A DNA stretch of 64,000 nt from Flavobacteriales bacterium (GCA_016699575.1 CP064979.1:3100001-3164000), one strand, 5' to 3'. Positions 9,569 to 17,219 are shown, numbered from the stretch's first letter. Notes: a model not told the origin generated them from the letters alone. Numbers and translations are program-made.

Positions 9569-10663
9569 ATGTCCGCTGTGCAACGCCATAAGCTGGTTTA
9601 TTGGAGCACCCAGTTCGGTGCCTGGGGCATGTGGGTGATCGTGGTGGCCATCTACGACTCCCTGGACGACCAACCTCACCCGGGGCTATGGAAGAGCCTG
9701 CTCATCATCCTGGCCACTGCCGTCGGGCTGAGCCACTTGCTGCGCAACCACATCAAACGCGAAGAATGGCTCGAGATGCGCATCGACCGAGCGCTGAGCC
9801 GCATACTGTGGGCGTCCATGCTGCTGGGCGGGCTGTCGTACTCCCTGCAAGCGCTCACGAACGACCTGTTCCTGCCCGGCATGCCCAGCATGTTGCAGCT
9901 GAGCGCGCGCGAAGTGTTCTCGCTGGTCCTCAACTGGACCATCATGTTCGTGCTGTGGAGCTTCGGCTACTTCGCTTACCACTGGTTCGTGGCGCACCGG
10001 CGTGAAGAAGTCCGGAACCTGAGGCTCGAAAGTGCCATGCGCGAGAACGAGCTGAACATGCTGCGCAGCCAGATGAACCCGCACTTTATCTTCAATGCCA
10101 TGAACAGCATCCGCGCGCTGATCGACGAGGATCCGGCAACCGCAAAACAGGCCATCACGCAGTTGAGCGGCATCCTCCGGAACAGTTTGCTCATGGGCCG
10201 CAAGCGCAGCGTGCCCTTGAACGAAGAATTGGCCGTGGTGCATGATTACCTCGCTTTGGAACGCATCCGGTTCGAAGAGCGCCTCGCCGTGGAGTGGGAC
10301 ATCGACCCGGCCACTGAACAATGCCCCGTGCCGCCCATGATGGTGCAAACACTTGCCGAGAACGCCGTGAAGCATGGCATCGCGAAGCTCACCAAAGGCG
10401 GCGTTATCCGGATCAGCGCGCAGCAAGGTGCAGGCGAAGTGGTGCTTACCGTGAGCAATACCGGTACGCTGGACACCAACGTGCACCAGCGCTCGGGCAC
10501 CGGCATCGGCCTCAGCAACACGCGCAAACGCCTGGCCTTGCTCTACGGTGAACAGGCCGTGCTTTCCATCACCGAACACAGCGGCATGGTCACCACACGG
10601 GTGAGCCTGCCGCAGGTCCGCATCCCGTCACTCACCGCAACCCCACAAGCCGTTACCGCATGA
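9569..10663 (+). CDS. LytS/YehU-family sensor histidine kinase
   Basis: 364 residues. Four hydrophobic segments lie in the first 140 residues, followed by a short coiled linker and a His_kinase domain (PF06580 type) with MNPHFIFNAMNS (phospho-acceptor His172), then a HATPase domain with ENAVKHG and GTGIGLSNTRKRL. No periplasmic sensor domain is visible, so the signal is probably sensed in the membrane. The ATG at 9569 was chosen because a TACATTCG promoter-like box ends 6 nt before it (9555-9562) and the upstream frame adds no recognisable residues. It overlaps the response-regulator gene by 4 nt. Confidence 0.92.
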   Translation: MSAVQRHKLVYWSTQFGAWGMWVIVVAIYDSLDDQPHPGLWKSLLIILATAVGLSHLLRNHIKREEWLEMRIDRALSRILWASMLLGGLSYSLQALTNDLFLPGMPSMLQLSAREVFSLVLNWTIMFVLWSFGYFAYHWFVAHRREEVRNLRLESAMRENELNMLRSQMNPHFIFNAMNSIRALIDEDPATAKQAITQLSGILRNSLLMGRKRSVPLNEELAVVHDYLALERIRFEERLAVEWDIDPATEQCPVPPMMVQTLAENAVKHGIAKLTKGGVIRISAQQGAGEVVLTVSNTGTLDTNVHQRSGTGIGLSNTRKRLALLYGEQAVLSITEHSGMVTTRVSLPQVRIPSLTATPQAVTA

Positions 10664-11370
10664 AAGCCCTGATCGTTGACGATGAACGCCTTGCGCGCAA
10701 GGAACTGATGAGCCTCTTGGCCAAACACCCCGAAGTGGAGATCGTGGGCGAAGCGGCCAACGCCGATGACGCCGAGAAACTGGTGGCCGAACTGCGGCCC
10801 GACCTCTTGTTCCTCGACATCAACATGCCCGGCCGCGATGGCTTCCAATTGCTCGAAGCGCTTGACCCCGCACCGCACGTGATCTTCGTTACGGCCTACG
10901 ATGAACACGCCTTGCGCGCCTTCAAGGTGAACGCCTTGGATTACGTGATGAAACCCGTGGAGCCACAGCTCCTCGAGGCCGCGCTGAACAAGGTGCCGCG
11001 TATCACCGAGGAAGGCTCGCCGCAGCGCGACATCCTCCGCGCCGACGATCAGATCTTCCTGCGCGATGGTGAGAAGTGCTGGTTCTGCACGCTGAAGGAC
11101 GTGCGTTACTTCCAGAGCGAAGGCAACTACGTGCGCGTGTTCTTCAACGACCAGAAACCCATGGTGCTGCGCAGCCTGAACACCTTGGAGAAGCGCCTCG
11201 ACCCGCTCGTCTTCTTCCGCACCAGCCGCAAGCACATCATCAACCTGCAATGGGTGGAGAAGATCGAACCATGGTTCAACGGCGGGCTGATGGTGAAGCT
11301 GAAGACCGGCGAGCAAGTGGAGGTGAGCCGCAGGCAGGGCGCCCGCTTCAAGGACTTGCTGAGCCTGTAA
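10660..11370 (+). CDS. LytTR-family response regulator
   Basis: 236 residues. The receiver domain (residues 1-115) has the acidic pair DDE at 7-9, phospho-acceptor Asp53 in FLDINMPG, and Lys in VMKPVEP. The LytTR DNA-binding domain occupies about residues 130-236 (CTLKDVRYFQSEGNYVRVFF, FRTSRKHIINLQWV). The start codon overlaps the stop of the kinase gene (ATGA), so the two form a translationally coupled two-component system. The targets are unknown. Confidence 0.95.
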   Translation: MKALIVDDERLARKELMSLLAKHPEVEIVGEAANADDAEKLVAELRPDLLFLDINMPGRDGFQLLEALDPAPHVIFVTAYDEHALRAFKVNALDYVMKPVEPQLLEAALNKVPRITEEGSPQRDILRADDQIFLRDGEKCWFCTLKDVRYFQSEGNYVRVFFNDQKPMVLRSLNTLEKRLDPLVFFRTSRKHIINLQWVEKIEPWFNGGLMVKLKTGEQVEVSRRQGARFKDLLSL

Positions 11371-11376
11371 GCTGAA

Positions 11377-11402
11377 CGGGGCGCGACTTCCGCCGCGCCC
11401 CG
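11377..11402 (+). terminator. Stem-loop after the two-component operon
   Basis: A 9-bp GC stem (CGGGGCGCG / CGCGCCCCG) with an 8-nt loop begins 6 nt after the regulator stop codon. There is no clear T-run on either side, so factor-independent termination is only plausible. The facing gene ends at 11446, so the hairpin could serve both. Confidence 0.5.
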
Positions 11403-11445
11403 CTGATCGTTCGCCAAACCTCTACCCTTGTTGCGCGGCGGTCGA

Positions 11446-11802
11446 TCAAACTGATGCTGGTCCCTTGGTCGTGGCGCGTCGTGCCTCCGCCACCTTCTTG
11501 TGCGCCATGATCAGCGCGAGGCCACTGCAGATCAGGATGCCGATGAAGTATGAAGCCGGGTTGTCGGTATCTGTTCCGCGATGGATGATGCTGTCGGCGA
11601 ACCAGCCGAGACCGAGGCCCGCACCAGCTCCGATCGCCATGTAGCCCAGACGAAGGCCCGTGTATGACATCAGTGATGCGGCGTCCACGCCTTTCTCGAT
11701 CATCGCCATGCGTTCACGGTGGCGAGCGCTGAGGGCTACGTAAAGGATGCCGAACGTGGAGGCGAAGAAGGCAATGCCGGTGATGGCTTCAGTGGCGAGC
11801 AT
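11446..11802 (-). CDS. DUF6249-like two-helix membrane protein
   Basis: 118 residues from the ATG at 11802; an in-frame ATG at 11835 would overlap the predicted promoter. Visible: a helix at the N-terminus (TGIAFFASTFGILYVALSA), the conserved stretch RHRERMAMIEKGVD typical of DUF6249 proteins, then two more hydrophobic segments and a basic tail. Function is unknown in the family. It is divergent from the ECF sigma gene, and both carry the same GTAACC-N16-CGTC element, which places it in the predicted sigma regulon; it may be a membrane component of that response. Confidence 0.75.
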   Translation of the reverse strand: MLATEAITGIAFFASTFGILYVALSARHRERMAMIEKGVDAASLMSYTGLRLGYMAIGAGAGLGLGWFADSIIHRGTDTDNPASYFIGILICSGLALIMAHKKVAEARRATTKGPASV

Positions 11803-11828
11803 GTCGTGTGTTGTTGTTCGAAGCATCT

Positions 11829-11854
11829 GACGCACCCCGGAACGCGTCGGTTAC
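11829..11854 (-). promoter_or_regulatory. ECF-type promoter for the DUF6249 gene
   Basis: On the minus strand: GTAACC (11854-11849), 16 nt, then CGTC (11832-11829). This fits the usual ECF -35 (AAC-containing) and -10 (CGTC) pattern. It has the same spacing and the same extended GTAACCG as the element before the divergent sigma gene. The predicted transcript start is about 20 nt before the ATG at 11802. Confidence 0.65.
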
Positions 11855-11947
11855 AAAAGCGCCATCCCGCGGTTGAGCCGTGCCTTGTGGAAGCGCTGGC
11901 CGTTGGTGTATGTCCCGACCACCGTTCAACCGTGCACCAGCACATTC

Positions 11948-11973
11948 GTAACCGCTAAAGGGTTGGGAGCGTC
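11948..11973 (+). promoter_or_regulatory. ECF-type promoter for the sigma factor gene
   Basis: GTAACC (11948-11953), 16 nt, then CGTC (11970-11973), 15 nt before the GTG start at 11989. The identical architecture to the divergent element at 11829-11854 indicates that the sigma factor recognises its own promoter. This is inferred from spacing and repetition, not from experiment. Confidence 0.65.
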
Positions 11974-11988
11974 CCATCCGCGCCACAA

Positions 11989-12549
11989 GTGAACGAGCAT
12001 GAAGCCATATCGCAAGCGCGCCAGGGCGATCAGCGTGCCTTCGCGTGGCTGGTCCGCCAGTACCAGCACATGGTGTACACGGCGGTGCACCGCATCCTGC
12101 GCGATCGCGAAGGATCTGAGGAAGCCGCGCAGGACACCTTCGTGAAGGCCTACCAGAACCTGGGCACCTACCAGGGCGGCAGCAAGTTCAGTACGTGGCT
12201 CTTCAGCATCGCCTACCGCACGGCCATCTCGCAATTGCGCAAGCGGCGCGAGGCCACCGGATCGGTGGACGACCTGGGGGTGCACGAACCGGCCGCGGTG
12301 GAGGTGAGCCGCGTGGAGCAGGGCGACCGGGCCGCGGCCCTGGAGCGCGCACTGGCCGAACTGCCCGCCGAGGACGCGGCCGTGGTGAGCTTCTATTACC
12401 TGGAGGAGATGAGCGTGGAGGAGATCGTAACCGCCACGGGTTTGGGTGCGTCCAATGTGAAAGTGAAGCTGCACCGCAGCCGCAAACGGCTGATGGACAT
12501 CTTGCAGCGCGAACTGAAGGAGGAAACATGGACGCTCATCGTCGATTGA
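11989..12549 (+). CDS. ECF (RpoE-like) RNA polymerase sigma factor
   Basis: 186 residues with a GTG start; no ATG is available upstream in frame without crossing the predicted promoter. Region 2 spans about residues 20-90 (DREGSEEAAQDTFVKAY, STWLFSIAYRTAISQLRKR) and region 4 about 125-175 (LPAEDAAVVSFYYLEEMSVE, SNVKVKLHRSRKRL). ECF sigmas redirect RNA polymerase to small stress or envelope regulons. The 3' end overlaps the next gene by 22 nt, and a candidate self-recognised promoter lies just upstream. Confidence 0.95.
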   Translation: MNEHEAISQARQGDQRAFAWLVRQYQHMVYTAVHRILRDREGSEEAAQDTFVKAYQNLGTYQGGSKFSTWLFSIAYRTAISQLRKRREATGSVDDLGVHEPAAVEVSRVEQGDRAAALERALAELPAEDAAVVSFYYLEEMSVEEIVTATGLGASNVKVKLHRSRKRLMDILQRELKEETWTLIVD

Positions 12550-12917
12550 ACACCGCCCAAGGGGACAACGCCCTGCGTGAGCTGTTCCGTGAAAGCGGGC
12601 ACCACAGGGCGCCCGAGGGCATGGAGGCGCGCATCCTGCAGCGCCTCGCCGTGATGCCTGCACCTGTGCGGTCGGCCGAACCGGCATTGATCCCCAAGTG
12701 GATGTGGTCCGGTGCCGGTGCGTTGATGCTGGTGTGCATGGGGTTGCTGTTGGCGCAACCCGGACAGAGCGGGGACGGATTGTTACAGCGCTACGTGCCA
12801 GAGGTGCCTTCGCTATCCCTGGATGTGTTCACCTCCGGGTGGTTCTTGATGGCCGCCAGCTGCGGGCTGTTGCTGCTCGCCGCGGACACGCTGCTGGCGC
12901 GGCGCGCGGCGCGGTAA
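12528..12917 (+). CDS. Two-helix membrane protein, putative sigma-factor partner
   Basis: 129 residues; no recognised family. The N-terminal cytoplasmic part (1-55) contains LRELFRESGHHRAPEGMEAR, reminiscent of the short N-terminal segments of anti-sigma proteins; membrane segments lie at about 57-76 and 103-120. It overlaps the sigma gene by 22 nt and is preceded by AAGGAGG 4 nt before the ATG, a strong Shine-Dalgarno that is unusual for this phylum and decides the start. Position and topology suggest an anti-sigma-like regulator; no zinc-binding HxxxCxxC is present, so this is inference. Confidence 0.7.
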   Translation: MDAHRRLNTAQGDNALRELFRESGHHRAPEGMEARILQRLAVMPAPVRSAEPALIPKWMWSGAGALMLVCMGLLLAQPGQSGDGLLQRYVPEVPSLSLDVFTSGWFLMAASCGLLLLAADTLLARRAAR

Positions 12918-12940
12918 GGAGTTATTCCCAAGAGTTCCAT

Positions 12941-13427
12941 CAAGGAGCTACCACCACGTTGTCACCCCGCGCTCGACGCGGGGTCTCCAAAATGGCGCTA
13001 CCGCGCCATCGTACCCCGGTCATTCACGAAAGTCCACTAAGAGGTCCTTCCACTCCGGGTTCATCCCATTGACCAGGTCCCTCTTCCATTCCTTGCCCCA
13101 TCGCTTCACTTTCTTCTCGCGGGCAATGGCTTCGTTGATCCATTGGTGGCGTTCGTAGTACACGAGCTTCAGCACGCGGTAACGAGCAGTGAAGGACTCC
13201 TTGTCCTCCATCGCTCGGTGTTCGTGGACGCGTCGGTGCAGGTCGTTCGTGACCCCGACATAAAACATGGAGTGCCCCGCGTTCGTGAGGATGTACACCC
13301 AGTATTGATGGATGCGGACCATGGTGAGGGAAGGTAGGCGAGACCTTGCGACATGCGTGCTTCAATGGCGCGGTAGCGCCATATCGGAGACCCCGGGGCG
13401 AGCCCGGGGTGACACACGCGACCAGAC
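12941..13427. mobile_element. Family B cassette: GIY-YIG gene between 49-bp inverted repeats
   Basis: Inverted repeats at 12961-13009 and 13365-13413 match at 44 of 49 positions. Each contains two hairpins: an outer one starting GTCACCCCG and ending CGGGGTCTCC, and an inner ATGGCGCTACCGCGCCAT. Two of the differences are compensatory (stem CCCCGCG/CGCGGGG in the left arm, CCCCGGG/CCCGGGG in the right arm), so hairpin structure is preserved. The outer flanks CAAGGAGCTACCACCACGTT and ACACGCGACCAGAC recur around the gene-less copy at 17233-17419, which sets the element ends. The only gene inside is the GIY-YIG nuclease. Mobility is inferred. Confidence 0.7.
13020..13322 (-). CDS. Single-domain GIY-YIG nuclease
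   Basis: 100 residues, almost entirely one GIY-YIG (URI-like) domain. Visible: WVYILTNAG (the GIY-equivalent VYI), FYVGVTNDLHRRVHEH (YVG, the catalytic-type Arg, a conserved His), VYYE, and INEAIAREKKVKRWGKEWK with the metal-ligand Glu. Free-standing proteins of this size are common in Bacteroidota and have no settled function; relatives include homing and repair endonucleases. The stop lies 11 nt from one inverted repeat and the start 43 nt from the other, so the gene fills the cassette. It is not closely similar to the GIY-YIG gene at 63066-63332. Confidence 0.88.
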   Translation of the reverse strand: MVRIHQYWVYILTNAGHSMFYVGVTNDLHRRVHEHRAMEDKESFTARYRVLKLVYYERHQWINEAIAREKKVKRWGKEWKRDLVNGMNPEWKDLLVDFRE

Positions 13428-13483
13428 AAGGACGACAACCACGCGTTCAGAACGTGTGAGGGACTGACTTCCCTCAGATCCGC

Positions 13484-13969
13484 TCACAGCAACCCCTTCA
13501 CCACGGCGATGGCCGCCTCGTAGTCGGGTTCGGCGCCGAGCTCGGGTGCTGCTTCGCAATGGCGGATGATGCCTTGCGGGTCGATGACCCATGTGATGCG
13601 GCCCAGCGTGTTGGCCAACTTGCCTTCCATGAGTTCCGCGCCCCACACGCGCGCGCAATCGCGGTAGCGGAAGTCGCTGCCCGTTACCACCTTGTCGATG
13701 CCTTCGGCGGCACAGAACCGCTTCAGCGCGAAGGGCAGGTCCATGCTGATGGACAGCACCGTGGCGCCAAGACCGGTCGCGCGCTGATTGAAGGTGCGCG
13801 TCTCCAGCGCACAAGTGCTGGTGTCGACACTGGGGAACGCGATGAGCACCACCACCTCGCCCTTGTGATCGGCAAGGCGCGCTTCGGTGCGATCCTGCTT
13901 CACGTAACGGAGCGTGGGCGCAATGGTGCCGGGTTGGGGAAGCGGGCCGTGGAAAGGAGGTTGGGGCAT
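13484..13969 (-). CDS. tpx: Thiol peroxidase, Tpx-type peroxiredoxin
   Basis: 161 residues from the ATG at 13969. The peroxidatic cysteine is Cys53 in PSVDTSTCALETRTFN, and the resolving cysteine is Cys86 in DLPFALKRFC, the spacing of atypical two-Cys Tpx enzymes. It reduces hydroperoxides with thioredoxin. An in-frame ATG at 13999 would add ten residues encoded by the GGCCATTGGC repeat and is rejected. The gene is downstream of ald on the same strand, separated by that repeat. Confidence 0.92.
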   Translation of the reverse strand: MPQPPFHGPLPQPGTIAPTLRYVKQDRTEARLADHKGEVVVLIAFPSVDTSTCALETRTFNQRATGLGATVLSISMDLPFALKRFCAAEGIDKVVTGSDFRYRDCARVWGAELMEGKLANTLGRITWVIDPQGIIRHCEAAPELGAEPDYEAAIAVVKGLL

Positions 13970-13987
13970 GTCTTGAAAACAGTTGCA

Positions 13988-14038
13988 GCCAAAGGCCATT
14001 GGCCAATAGCCATTGGCTTTTGCTCACTGGCCAAAGGC
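13988..14038. repeat. Family D repeat (GGCCATTGGC), copy 1
   Basis: The block contains GGCCATTGGCCAATAGCC followed by ATTGGCTTTTG and a further GGCCAAAGGC. A direct copy lies at 15267-15297, on the other side of ald. The core GGCCATTGGC is nearly palindromic. The ald stop codon (14024-14026) lies inside this block. Confidence 0.75.
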
Positions 14039-15250
14039 AGCAAGCATCAAGTTCAGATCGGTGTAGGGCAGCTTGAAAGCCTCGCTGAGGATCTCGCTGG
14101 TGAGCGAGCCGTTGTACAGGTACACGCCGTGGCGCAGGCCGAGGTCTTTCTTGATCAGCTCTTCGAAACCTCCTTGGTCACCCATGTTCAATAGCAACGG
14201 ACTGAAGATGTTGCTGAGCGCGTAGCTGGCCGTGCGGGGCACGCGGCTCGCGATGTTGGGCACGCAGTAGTGGATCACACCATATTCCTTGTACACGGGA
14301 TCGGTGTGCGTGGTGACACGGCTCGTTTCGAAACAGCCGCCACGGTCGATGCTCACGTCCACGATCACGGCGCCGCTCTTCATGCACTGCACCATATCGG
14401 AGGTCACCACCATGGGCGTGCGACCATGCTCGGGCCGTAGCGCACCGATCACCACATCGGCATTGGTGAGGGCGTGTTTGAGTTCATCGGGTTGTATGAC
14501 GCTGGTGTAGATGCGCGTGGCCAGGTCGCTCTGCATGCGGCGCAGGCGGTAGATGCTCTTGTCGAACACCTTCACGCTGGCACCCAGGCCCAGCGCGGCC
14601 CGTGTGGCGAACTCGCCCACGGTGCCCGCGCCCAGGATCACCACATTGGTGGGCGCCACACCGCTGATGCCGCCGAGCATGAGCCCCGGACCGCCCTTGT
14701 CGGTGCCCAGGTATTCGCTGGCGATCAGGATGCTGGTGTTGCCCGCTATCTCGCCCATGGTGCGGATCACGGTGTAGATGCCTTCGCGGTCCTTGATGAA
14801 ATCCCACGCCACGGCATGCACGCGTTTCTGCATCATCTGCTTCAGGGCATCCTTGGGCTGCACGGTCATCTGCAGGGCGGCGATGAGCAGCTGCTTGGGC
14901 CGCAGCATACCGATCTCTTGCGTGCTGGGCGGCGCCACCTTTAAGATAATGTCCGCCTTGAAAACCTCTTCGGCGCTGTCCACCAGCATGGCCCCGGCCT
15001 CAGTGTAGTCGCTGTCCTGGAACTGCACGGCCTTGCCTACCCCACGCTCCATCACCACGTCGTGACCGCGACCGGTGAGGACCCCCACAGCGGCGGGGGT
15101 CAGCGGCACGCGGTGCTCTTGGAAAGAGACTTCTTTGGGAATGCCGATGAAGAGGTTCTGCTTCTTGCGGCGTGTTTCCAGCGCTTGCTCTTGCGGGAGC
15201 AGGGCCACCTCGCTGGCCAGTTGCCGGATGAGTTCGCTATGGGCGGTCAT
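14024..15250 (-). CDS. ald: Alanine dehydrogenase
   Basis: 408 residues. The enzyme interconverts L-alanine and pyruvate plus ammonia with NAD. Signatures: GIPKEVSFQEHRVPLTPAAV at the N-terminus (substrate site Lys and Arg), VVILGAGTVGEFATRAALG (Rossmann GxGxxG), and IGALRPEHGRTPMVV. It is flanked by direct copies of the GGCCATTGGC repeat, and its last codons and stop lie within copy 1. The first 30 residues extend beyond the usual start (GIPKE), as in other Bacteroidota members. Confidence 0.95.
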   Translation of the reverse strand: MTAHSELIRQLASEVALLPQEQALETRRKKQNLFIGIPKEVSFQEHRVPLTPAAVGVLTGRGHDVVMERGVGKAVQFQDSDYTEAGAMLVDSAEEVFKADIILKVAPPSTQEIGMLRPKQLLIAALQMTVQPKDALKQMMQKRVHAVAWDFIKDREGIYTVIRTMGEIAGNTSILIASEYLGTDKGGPGLMLGGISGVAPTNVVILGAGTVGEFATRAALGLGASVKVFDKSIYRLRRMQSDLATRIYTSVIQPDELKHALTNADVVIGALRPEHGRTPMVVTSDMVQCMKSGAVIVDVSIDRGGCFETSRVTTHTDPVYKEYGVIHYCVPNIASRVPRTASYALSNIFSPLLLNMGDQGGFEELIKKDLGLRHGVYLYNGSLTSEILSEAFKLPYTDLNLMLAAFGQ

Positions 15251-15266
15251 GATGGTGTTGAGCCGA

Positions 15267-15297
15267 TGGCCATTGGCTAATGGCCATTGGCTTTTGG
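15267..15297. repeat. Family D repeat (GGCCATTGGC), copy 2
   Basis: TGGCCATTGGCTAATGGCC followed by ATTGGCTTTTGG, in the same orientation as copy 1 at 13988-14038. It overlaps the 3' end of tsaE: the last five residues (KANGH) and the stop codon of TsaE are encoded by the repeat. Confidence 0.75.
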
Positions 15298-15705
15298 ATC
15301 GACGGTCAAGATACGGTGGTCACCTTCCACTTCAATTCTGATGTAGGCGGTGCCATCGGGCAGCAAGTGGTCGGCCAGCTCGGGCCACTCGATGAAGCAG
15401 TAGGCGTCGCTGTCCACATATTCGGTGAAACCGATGCCCTCCAGCTCGCGGGCGTCGCGCAGGCGGTAGAGGTCGAAGTGGTACACAGGCCCGTCGTGGG
15501 CGCTCCAGTACTCGTTCACCAAGGAGAAGCTGGGGCTGCTGGTGCTGTCCACAACGCCCAGCGCCCGGCAGAATCCTTTGATGAGGGTGGTCTTTCCAGC
15601 GCCCAGCTCGCCGTGCAGCGCAAAGACGCGCACCTGCGGAAAGTCGCGGAGGATCGCTTGCGCGACGTCCGCAGCTTCGGCAGGCGAGATGAGTTTGTAA
15701 GCCAT
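15277..15705 (-). CDS. tsaE: tRNA threonylcarbamoyladenosine biosynthesis ATPase TsaE
   Basis: 142 residues from the ATG at 15705. TsaE is the small P-loop ATPase that supports TsaB/TsaD in making t6A37 of ANN-decoding tRNAs. Walker A is GELGAGKTTLIKG (about residues 30-42), followed by SPSFSLVNEY, HFDLYRLRD and FIEWPE. The start is chosen at MAYKL; the longer open frame upstream has no family similarity. A CATCTTCG box lies 7 nt before the ATG. The C-terminal five residues come from a family D repeat. Confidence 0.94.
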   Translation of the reverse strand: MAYKLISPAEAADVAQAILRDFPQVRVFALHGELGAGKTTLIKGFCRALGVVDSTSSPSFSLVNEYWSAHDGPVYHFDLYRLRDARELEGIGFTEYVDSDAYCFIEWPELADHLLPDGTAYIRIEVEGDHRILTVDPKANGH

Positions 15706-15832
15706 TGGCGCGCGAAGATGCGGGAGGAGGCAAGACACTTGGCACAAGTCACAAGGCTCAAGGCCCAAGTCCGAATGGGAAGAGACGGTGTGGAAAAGGA
15801 GCGAGTTTCCGCCACGGAGCACCGACCACGTT

Positions 15833-17219
15833 GAGACTGTTCAGTAAAGTGTGTCAGGCCGGAGTTGCGAACTTCAAACCCTGACCCATGGAAGACAAGA
15901 CGGACAAGTTCGATTACGAAGCCTTCGAGAAGGAGGCCATGAAGCAATTGCTTCTGGGCAAGCCGCTCAGCGGCAGCGAAGGGGTGCTGACGCCCTTGGT
16001 AAAACGGCTGATGGAAGCCACCCTACGGGGAGAGCTGAGCGCGCATCTGGAAGAGGACACCGGCAAGGCCAACCGGCGCAACGGGCACGGCCGCAAGCGG
16101 GTGAAGACCGCACACGGGGAGGTGGACATCGCCACCCCGCGGGACCGGAACGGGACCTTCGACCCACTGCTGCTGCCTAAACGGGAACGGGTTCTGAACG
16201 CCGAGCTGGACCTGAAGATCATCAAGCTCTATGGACTGGGGATGAGCCAGCGCGACATCAGCGACCATGTGCGCGACCTCTACGGCATCGAAGTGAGCGA
16301 AGCCACCATCAGCGCGGTGACCGACCAGGTGGTCGCCGATGTGCAGGCATGGCGGCAGCGCCCCTTGGAAGCGCGTTACGCCATCGTATGGCTCGATGCC
16401 ATCCATTTCAAGGTGAAGGAAGAGGGTCGCGTGGTGAACAAAGCCGTTTACACCGCCCTTGGCGTGGGCCCCGATGGCCACAAGGACCTGCTTGGCCTCT
16501 ACGTTGGCCAGCACGAAGGCGCCAAGTTCTGGCTGAGCGTGCTGCACGACCTACGCCAGCGCGGGGTGGAGGACATGCTGATCGCGTGCATCGACAACCT
16601 CAGCGGCTTCTCCGAGGCCATCGCGCTGGTGTACCCGCAGAGCGACATCCAGCTGTGCATTGTGCATCAGGTGCGCAACACCTTGAAGTACGTGAGCTAC
16701 AAGCACTACAAGGAAGTGGTCAAGGACATGCGGGCCATCTACCGGGCACCCAACGAGGAGCGTGCCCTGCAAGCACTGGAAGTGTTCAGCGACAAATGGG
16801 GCGAGCGCTATCCGCAAGCGGTGAACTCCTGGCGCATCAACTGGCCGCTTCTGGCCAGCCAATACCGGTACAGCGAGCGTATCCGGCGGCTGATCTACAC
16901 CACCAACCCCATCGAGGGCTTCCATGCCCAGTTGCGCAAATACACCAAGACCAAGCGCGTCTTCGAGAACGACATGGCCCTGCTCAAACTGCTCTTCTTG
17001 GCCCAGCAGCGCATCGTGGAGAAGATGGCCGCAAAGCCCATCTTCGCCTGGCGTGAGATCGCAGCCGAGTTACGCTTGCTCTTCGGACCGCGCTTCGATC
17101 CACAACTGGCCAACACCGATCAACACGTTATCAGTCTCCCCCAGACCCCCTCGTTGAAAACCCAACTACATCAACAACATCAGTGATCAAGATCGTGACA
17201 CACTTAATCTAACAGACCC
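15833..17219 (+). mobile_element. IS256-family insertion sequence with 8-bp target duplication
   Basis: 1387 bp. Terminal inverted repeats (15833-15856 and 17196-17219) match at 18 of 24 positions, with shared AAGTGTGTCA inner ends and GAGACTGTT / GGGTCTGTT outer ends. The target duplication ACCACGTT is present at 15825-15832 and 17220-17227; 8-9 bp is the family norm. One intact transposase gene fills the element. The target ACCACGTT belongs to the left flank of the family B repeat (CTACCACCACGTTGTCACC), so the IS landed in one of those repeats. Confidence 0.92.
15888..17186 (+). CDS. IS256-family transposase (Mutator-like DDE)
   Basis: 432 residues, full length. The N-terminal region contains RRNGHGRKRVKT and TPRDRNGTFDP, the standard IS256 signatures. 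The DDE residues are assignable as Asp170 (IVWLDAIHFKV), Asp236 (IACIDNLSGFSEA) and Glu343 (TTNPIEGFHAQLRK). The chemistry is cut/copy-out transposition with 8-9 bp duplications. No frameshift or stop is seen, and both IS ends are intact, so the element is probably active or recently so. Confidence 0.96.
   Translation: MEDKTDKFDYEAFEKEAMKQLLLGKPLSGSEGVLTPLVKRLMEATLRGELSAHLEEDTGKANRRNGHGRKRVKTAHGEVDIATPRDRNGTFDPLLLPKRERVLNAELDLKIIKLYGLGMSQRDISDHVRDLYGIEVSEATISAVTDQVVADVQAWRQRPLEARYAIVWLDAIHFKVKEEGRVVNKAVYTALGVGPDGHKDLLGLYVGQHEGAKFWLSVLHDLRQRGVEDMLIACIDNLSGFSEAIALVYPQSDIQLCIVHQVRNTLKYVSYKHYKEVVKDMRAIYRAPNEERALQALEVFSDKWGERYPQAVNSWRINWPLLASQYRYSERIRRLIYTTNPIEGFHAQLRKYTKTKRVFENDMALLKLLFLAQQRIVEKMAAKPIFAWREIAAELRLLFGPRFDPQLANTDQHVISLPQTPSLKTQLHQQHQ

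Noticed and set aside
13459..13476. Terminator after tpx (GAGGGACTGACTTCCCTC)
   Set aside because: The stem is only six base pairs with no T-run. It lies beside the family B element and may be chance.
15735..15776. Another family A repeat upstream of the IS256 element
   Set aside because: ACTTGGCACAAGTCACAAGG followed by CTCAAGGCCCAAG resembles the family but lacks the exact core AAGTAGCAAGTGTCAAG and has no inverted partner, so it is at best a decayed copy.
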